Assembly: GCF_023278565.1 (NCBI RefSeq)
Contig: NC_064676.1
Coordinates: 2,542,001 to 2,606,000 of the forward strand
Length of the DNA: 64,000 bases
Direction of reading: 5' to 3'
From: Colletotrichum lupini
Lineage: Eukaryota > Ascomycota > Sordariomycetes > Glomerellales > Glomerellaceae
Position 1 is the first letter of the stretch. Each line of letters begins with the position of its first letter. A program made the position numbers and the translations under genes. The notes beneath the pieces are model-generated. The model did no database searches and was not told the origin of the DNA. It saw only the letters and a program-made list of their open reading frames with translations. Positions 58,911 through 64,000 of the stretch are shown piece after piece.

Positions 58911-60560
58911 CCGCCGCGGCTGACTTACAGCAGAATCTCCCTCCCCTCCCCTCCTTGCCCTGGCCCTTCCGGCCTTTCCCTTCCTCCCTTTCTCCTCCGT
59001 CCTGTCAAAGGACCGTCTGAGGTGTCGGGGAGGGGACCACCCCTGGGAACCACCCTCCCCTTTCTGTTTCGTTTCGTTTTGGGCAGTTCGTTAGGGTTGC
59101 AAGGAAGCGGGATTGAAACCTGCATTGAAACTATTGAGTGTATGCAACTAAACGAATGACCAGGCCCTTGCCAAGGGGGCGTGAGATGGGGAAACTGCCC
59201 CTGTCCATTAATACGGGGCTGCTTTGGCAGTACATCTCCGGGTTGTGCAATTGGCACCTTCAAATCAGCAATCATGTTTGGACAAGTTCTGACGATGCTT
59301 TCTTTCGGTCTTGATTAAGATGTGCGTTGCTAGAAGCGCGATCTCCTCAAGTTGCATACCTGAGGAGTCTCATTGCGAAGGCGGTAAGAGTAGGCGCTGC
59401 CAACCACATGGCGGTAGATCATGTACAGAGCATAGTTCTTTGAAGGTCTTGAAAGGTGATTCAAGCATCTCGCCCGTTGAAAGAAACAGACTCTTGTTGC
59501 CATACACTTGGCAGATACATGGCGAAGGCTGCTATTTATCGGTGCCAAAAAGAAAGAAAAAGAGCTACTGTAAAATGAAAGTCTGTTCAAGGAGAGCACA
59601 TCATCCGCCGTAAACTGCTAGGTAGAGACGCTATTCATATCCGTGGGGTTCCAAAGTGGTGCAATGCCGGATCTGTTGACAGGACATGTCTGCTATGAAT
59701 ATTTGGGCCAGAGTGTTCGCAGTCATCGTTGGCTTGCACCCGTCGTAAAGTCTTGTTGAATCCGCAAGACGTCCGGACATTGCTTGATATTTGCTAGATG
59801 TTGCGCACTATGCAATGCACAATACCGCCGAACATTGGTCAACATGCAGTCAATGTCTTCAAATGATCAGATAGTAGGAGACCAAACTGACAGAAGAGGT
59901 TCCCACTCACGCCTGTGATACTCAAGGGGTATCCTGCCGGCTCCTCTCCTTATTCCGGATATCTAACTCCCAAGCTACTCGCTCGTGATGCCTGGCTCCC
60001 AGATACTCAACGGACGAGTCCATATAATAACTCGAGACACCAAGCACTTGGTAATGAGACCCATTCTTTCAACACCCAAAAGCCAAGAACTAATTTCCCA
60101 GCGTGGGTTAGGCAAATCGTATTTCGGAACTTTTGCTTGGGGGAATATGTGTTCTAAATTCACGACAAGCTATAGGCACATGTTGAGTGACATATCTGTT
60201 TGTAGATTGGATGACTGAAGACCGTAGCCATCGGTCCAAAACTATTGCAATATCCTACTCAAGACATGTATGGGTTCGAATTTCAATCGACTGCCCATCT
60301 GCATCAAGTCAATTGACTCGGGCATCTCACTCCTCATCACCCCGGCCAAGCATGCTTTCCCTTTCCTTACCCAATCTCAACGCCAAATCACCCCATACCA
60401 GCTTGCGCCAATGATCTGATCCCCATCAGTACCACGAGGGGCCGTGTGGACGTTTCATCCCTACGGCAAAAAGCTCTTTCCACACACTTATCGCTGATGA
60501 GCGCATGAGCTCGTAGGTTCTCACCTACTTGTATAGCACGACGACGGGCCGTTCAACGGC
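58911..60560. other. Intergenic upstream of the small ORF, downstream of cytidine deaminase
   Basis: 1.65 kb. 58.93-59.27 kb is very C/T-rich and then AT-richer. ORFs of up to 116 codons lack motifs. I see no supportable gene. Confidence 0.45.
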
Positions 60561-61229
60561 CTATTTTCCGCCGGCCCGGGCCCTCTCCAGAACGTCTGGT
60601 GGTGGGAGGTACTCAGGGCCAAACGACAGCGGGAGAAGCTATTCACGATGATCAGCCCAAGAGTTTGGCTCAATGACTTGGGTTTTGTGAACTTACGGCT
60701 TCCAGTCTCATGACTGCATACTTTCCGTCCTTGTTGAACATGAGGATGGGCGTTTCCAGGTCCACGAACTCACGGATGCTAACAAAAGAAATGTCAGTCA
60801 AGGGTCGCCTTGATGGTTCATGATATGTGTCCGAAGGCTGCGAGACTAGGGTATCTTCAAGAGGTTGACCTACAACTGCCGGCACATGCCACACGGGCTA
60901 CACGGAGCCTCAATATCGGTGGCTACGGCGACAGCTTTGAAACCCCGGATGCCCTCTGTGATGGCCTTGCCAAAGGCTACTCGTTCGGCACACGTGCCAA
61001 CCGGATAAGAGGCATTCTCAACGTTTGCTCCAGATGTGTACTGTCCATCTTTAGACAATAGTGTGGCTCCTACGCGGAACTGACTGTAAGGGCAGTACGC
61101 CGTCGCCTTTGCTGCCGTTGCCTTTTGGTGAAGCTCAGTCACCTCGGCTGGAGTAAGTCCGTACTTTTTGGCTGTCTCGGCCGTCTGAGACTCATTGGCG
61201 ATATCGAAAACCTCTGGTGTGAAGCCCAT
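60561..61229 (-). CDS. CDD1: Cytidine deaminase
   Basis: Zinc enzyme of pyrimidine salvage, converting cytidine and deoxycytidine to uridine and deoxyuridine. Three exons: 61229..60874, 60778..60697, 60638..60561; 171 aa, slightly longer than yeast Cdd1 (142 aa) at both ends. Introns are 95 nt (GTAGGT donor) and 58 nt; both close in phase. Active-site residues are visible: C80-A-E82 (TCAERVAF) with catalytic Glu82, and C110/C113 (APCSPCGMCRQ). YCPYSQFRVGA is the conserved substrate-binding segment. The final 26-codon exon is Pro/Arg-rich (PEYLPPPDVLERARAGGK). A short in-frame extension upstream of 61229 lacks an ATG. Together with FCY1 it feeds uracil and uridine salvage, but the two are 42 kb apart. 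Confidence 0.95.
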
Positions 61230-61878
61230 ATTGATCTTAGGTGAGAGCAAAGATATGTGTGGGAAAGGGAGTGATATGATGAGGTTGAGAGATGAGGAAG
61301 CGGACGTGATGTATGAGACGAATCTATGATCCTATGTGTGTAGTTTGGATGATGGGTCCACGGGCTGCTGCTATTAGTTTGTTCTCGGCGGTCTCTACGG
61401 TGGGAACGCCCTCTGTGAGAGCTACTGGCATGCTCCATTTATGGGGGGTCCGGGTGCCAAAAGCGCCCCCCGGCCGTCTCCGAATTCCGTTTGCGTCTCC
61501 TCAAAGTAATCTTTTTGCTATCAGTTTTGGAACCGAAAACCCGCACTTGCCATGAACCCTCCCGTCCTCTCCCAACCGTCGCAGACGTCCGTTTCCGCCT
61601 CCAAACTTCCTGCCTAGTTGGGCTGCTTACACTCATGACATTAGACCCCCGGATTGGACGGACATCCCCCCCATATGACCATGGCTTAGCATGTACGCCT
61701 CGCCGTTCTGCAACCACTGGACAACCCCGCAGTCTATCCTTAGCTGATTACCTACCTTCAACGCCAACTTACGCCTTGCCGAGGGGTATCGTAAGCGGGT
61801 TCATGGCACTAGGTAATCGATATCCGTGAGCTAATGCCTTGGTTATGGGGTCACGAGATGTGCCTTGACGGGATACAC
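61230..61878. promoter_or_regulatory. Upstream region of cytidine deaminase
   Basis: 649 bp between the SDR stop and the deaminase start, both on the minus strand. It holds the deaminase promoter and SDR 3' UTR. Overlapping short ORFs have no motif. Confidence 0.45.
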
Positions 61879-63062
61879 TTACGAAGAGCCGCCGTCGACC
61901 ACCAGGTTTGCTCCCGTGATATAGGAGCTGAAGCCCGAAGCTAGGAATCCGGCTACTCGAGCTACTTCTTGAGGGCTACCTGGTCGCTCGAGGCCCACGC
62001 TTGCTTCCGATGCCTTTGGATGAGGAGTGTCACTTTATAGATTCATCGGGCCTAACTTTCTCCTCTTCGCCCTTGTTTTTGTGGGGGTTTTGACTTACTT
62101 CCTTTCCTTGCAAGACCGCAGGCGGGAACTGGGAGTTCATTCCCTTCATATCGACCTGTATGGCAACACTGATCAGTACCGTTCTGCTCAGCTTGGGGAA
62201 GCAGAGCACTCTCACCCCGTTCAAATCTAGGCCAACGTCGATCTGGCCCGGAGAAATGCAGTTGATCCTCACCCCCGAACCTTTGAGCACAGCAACGCCG
62301 GCTTTCACGACACCAAGCGCGGCGTGGGCCGCCATCGTGTAGCACGGCCCCCAGCACCCGCCATACGTCGATGCCACGCTGCTGATGACGATGATGCTGC
62401 CGTACTTTTGGCTCTTTGGCGCCGCGTTCGGGTACGATTGCTTCTCCGTCAGTTTGGCCATGGCGGGAGGCGCATACTTGAGCGCGAAGAAGGGCGCCAT
62501 GGAATGTGCCTCGAAACACCGCTGGAGGTCGGCTGGTGTCGTTTCGTTGATGGACGGGGGCCCGAGCAGGCCTGCGGATGACACCCAAATGTCGAGGCGC
62601 CCAAAGGCATTGAGAAGCTCGTCAATGAGAACCAGAGTCTCTTCTTCTTTGGCAACGTTGAATGGATAGGGAATAATCTTGGTGTTGGGGTGCTCTTGGT
62701 GCACCTTGGTGACGAGAGGCTTGAACGTCTCATCACTGGCCGTCTTGTCGCATGCTGGACCGTGTCATTCATTTTCTGTCCTCGGTTTCGTTCAAGATTT
62801 TGGTTGTCATCTTACCATATATAGAAGCGGCCCCATGAGCTGTCTATGTATTAGTGACGCCTTTTCGAGGTAGCGAACAAACTCCTACCTGCCAGCTCTT
62901 CGATGATAGCCCGTCCAACAGGCTGAGCGGCTCCTGTGACAACGCAGACGAAGCCATACTGGCCACGATACTTAGTACACCATGCATGAACTTCTAATGG
63001 TAGCAATGACGTACAAGCTTGCCATCGGCGCGGTAGGGACTGAAGTCAACAGTCGTATCCAT
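61879..63062 (-). CDS. Short-chain dehydrogenase/reductase with altered active site
   Basis: NAD(P)-dependent oxidoreductase fold; substrate unknown. Six exons: 63062..63015, 62958..62889, 62839..62816, 62754..62216, 62155..62099, 62013..61879; 290 aa; introns 56, 49, 61, 60 and 85 nt close in phase. Exon 3 is only 24 nt. The dinucleotide-binding loop is TGAAQPVGR (24-32). SSAG (106-109) stands where SDRs usually have NNAG. IISS-type serine is at about 173 (VISSVAS), and Tyr186 is in CYTMAAHAALG, where the usual YxxxK Lys is Ala190. The C-terminus ASGFSSYITGANLVVDGGSS is classical. The 60-nt intron keeps frame if retained. The stop TAA overlaps a GTAAGT donor, so a further exon is possible but not needed. 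Confidence 0.87.
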
Positions 63063-64000
63063 CTTCGCAATTTATGAGATGATGTGCTAACTAAAGTGAA
63101 CCGTAATTACATATACGTGAGAAGAACAGAACCTAACAGAGTCTCCTCTCAGATAAAACAAGGGAGGCCGAGCTGAAATATTCAGATTCGATACAAAAAG
63201 TCAGGAGCAGAAGAAGTAACCTCAAGTTGTGCCACACTCGAGGCTAGACTCTGAGCGGCTCAACCTTGCATGCCCAAACGGGCCAATGCCGTCACCAACA
63301 CGCGAACTGAGATGATGCTTCTCCGAGGGGATTGGCAGCCTTTGCAGCTACCAGACTGTGGAGGCGAAACTTCCTCCAACCAGTGCAAGATTTATGCTGT
63401 TTTTTGGTCAGAGATAAGGTATTGCAAAATCAATATAAAAACCATCGACTCAGGTGTTGTTCCACTCGCTGACTTGAGAAGTCAGTCTTTGTACATGCCG
63501 TAAGAACATGGCTCAACTCAGTCTGCGAAACCAGTTAACGGTGGGTTTCGTTGCTTTGGGGCCGGCATTGGCTCTAGCTTTCAGCCCGCGCGGGGTGTCC
63601 ATTGAGATCCGCGCCTACTACCGATATCAGTGACATTCAAATCATTTTTGTCTGATTGGAGGATTCTGGTCGTAGGCCCGGACGACGGAGATGCTCATAT
63701 CTCCCCCACCAGCTTCCAGTAATAATTTGATCGCATACCTACCTTACAGATCGGCCTATCATATGCATTTTGACGGTTGCTGGTCATTGTATGAGCTGAT
63801 CATCATAATATCCTGCAGTGCTGTTGACCCTAATGCAATTGTTGATCATACTTTGGCAGCCTTTGAAGCCTAGAGTAGTCAAGCATTTAGAAGGTGAACA
63901 ATACGTCGAGGAATCGCGCGAACTTTCTTTCATTCAATGTGACCCACTGCAGGGGAAGTAAGCCGGTGTAACTCTTGAAATCGGTTTGCCCTGTTGGCAG
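63063..64000. other. Right edge, no gene recognised
   Basis: 938 bp upstream of the SDR start to the window end; presumably its promoter. AT-rich with several short ORFs, none with a motif or splice-consistent extension. Confidence 0.45.

Noticed and set aside
60260..60300. Another tRNA-like GGGTTCGAAT near 60271
   Set aside because: No matching T-arm complement, D-arm or acceptor stem in range.
18117..61229. Pyrimidine-salvage gene cluster (FCY1 with CDD1)
   Set aside because: The two deaminase genes are 42 kb apart with many unrelated genes between; ordinary co-occurrence on a chromosome.

Overview
The window is nuclear DNA of a filamentous ascomycete (Pezizomycotina, most likely Sordariomycetes). 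The reasons are dense short introns (about 46-100 nt, mostly GTRAGT donors and CTRAC/TACTAAC branch sites), and gene families such as LRG-1-type RhoGAP, MUS-301/HELQ helicase, Snt2, TVP38 and an intron-bearing U6 snRNA. The species is not determined. Exon models below were built by hand by joining frames across canonical splice sites; every multi-exon model closes in phase.

Layout, left to right. 0-9 kb: 3' end of GFA1 (+), proteasome beta subunit PRE4 (-), a mitochondrial two-HMG-box protein (+), an unidentified fungal protein (-), sterol C-3 dehydrogenase ERG26 (+). 9.5-13.2 kb: LIM-RhoGAP LRG1 (-), followed by 4.9 kb without genes. 18.1-24.5 kb: cytosine deaminase FCY1 (+) and chromatin reader SNT2 (-). 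24.5-32.1 kb: 7.7 kb with no supportable gene. 32.1-38.1 kb: HELQ-type helicase (+, 13 exons) and a BTB protein (+). 39.6-47.8 kb: secreted-type carboxylesterase (+) convergent with an S33 aminopeptidase (-), a coiled-coil protein with heme-regulatory-like CP motifs (+), and TVP38 (-). 48.7-57.2 kb: CUE-like/CCCH/SMR protein (-), F-box/JmjC protein (-), eIF4A (+). 58.2-63.1 kb: U6 snRNA (-), a doubtful small ORF (-), cytidine deaminase (-), an SDR oxidoreductase (-).

The content is mostly housekeeping: hexosamine and sterol synthesis, proteasome, translation, splicing RNA and pyrimidine salvage (FCY1 and CDD act on the base and the nucleoside). I see no biosynthetic cluster, transposon or CRISPR array. 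The strongest non-routine signals are: a U6 snRNA gene split by an mRNA-type intron that carries a Pol III B-box-like element; an inferred 2-nt microexon plus a GC-AG intron in the HELQ gene; and the protein with two KCPFDH motifs resembling Hap1 heme-responsive motifs.
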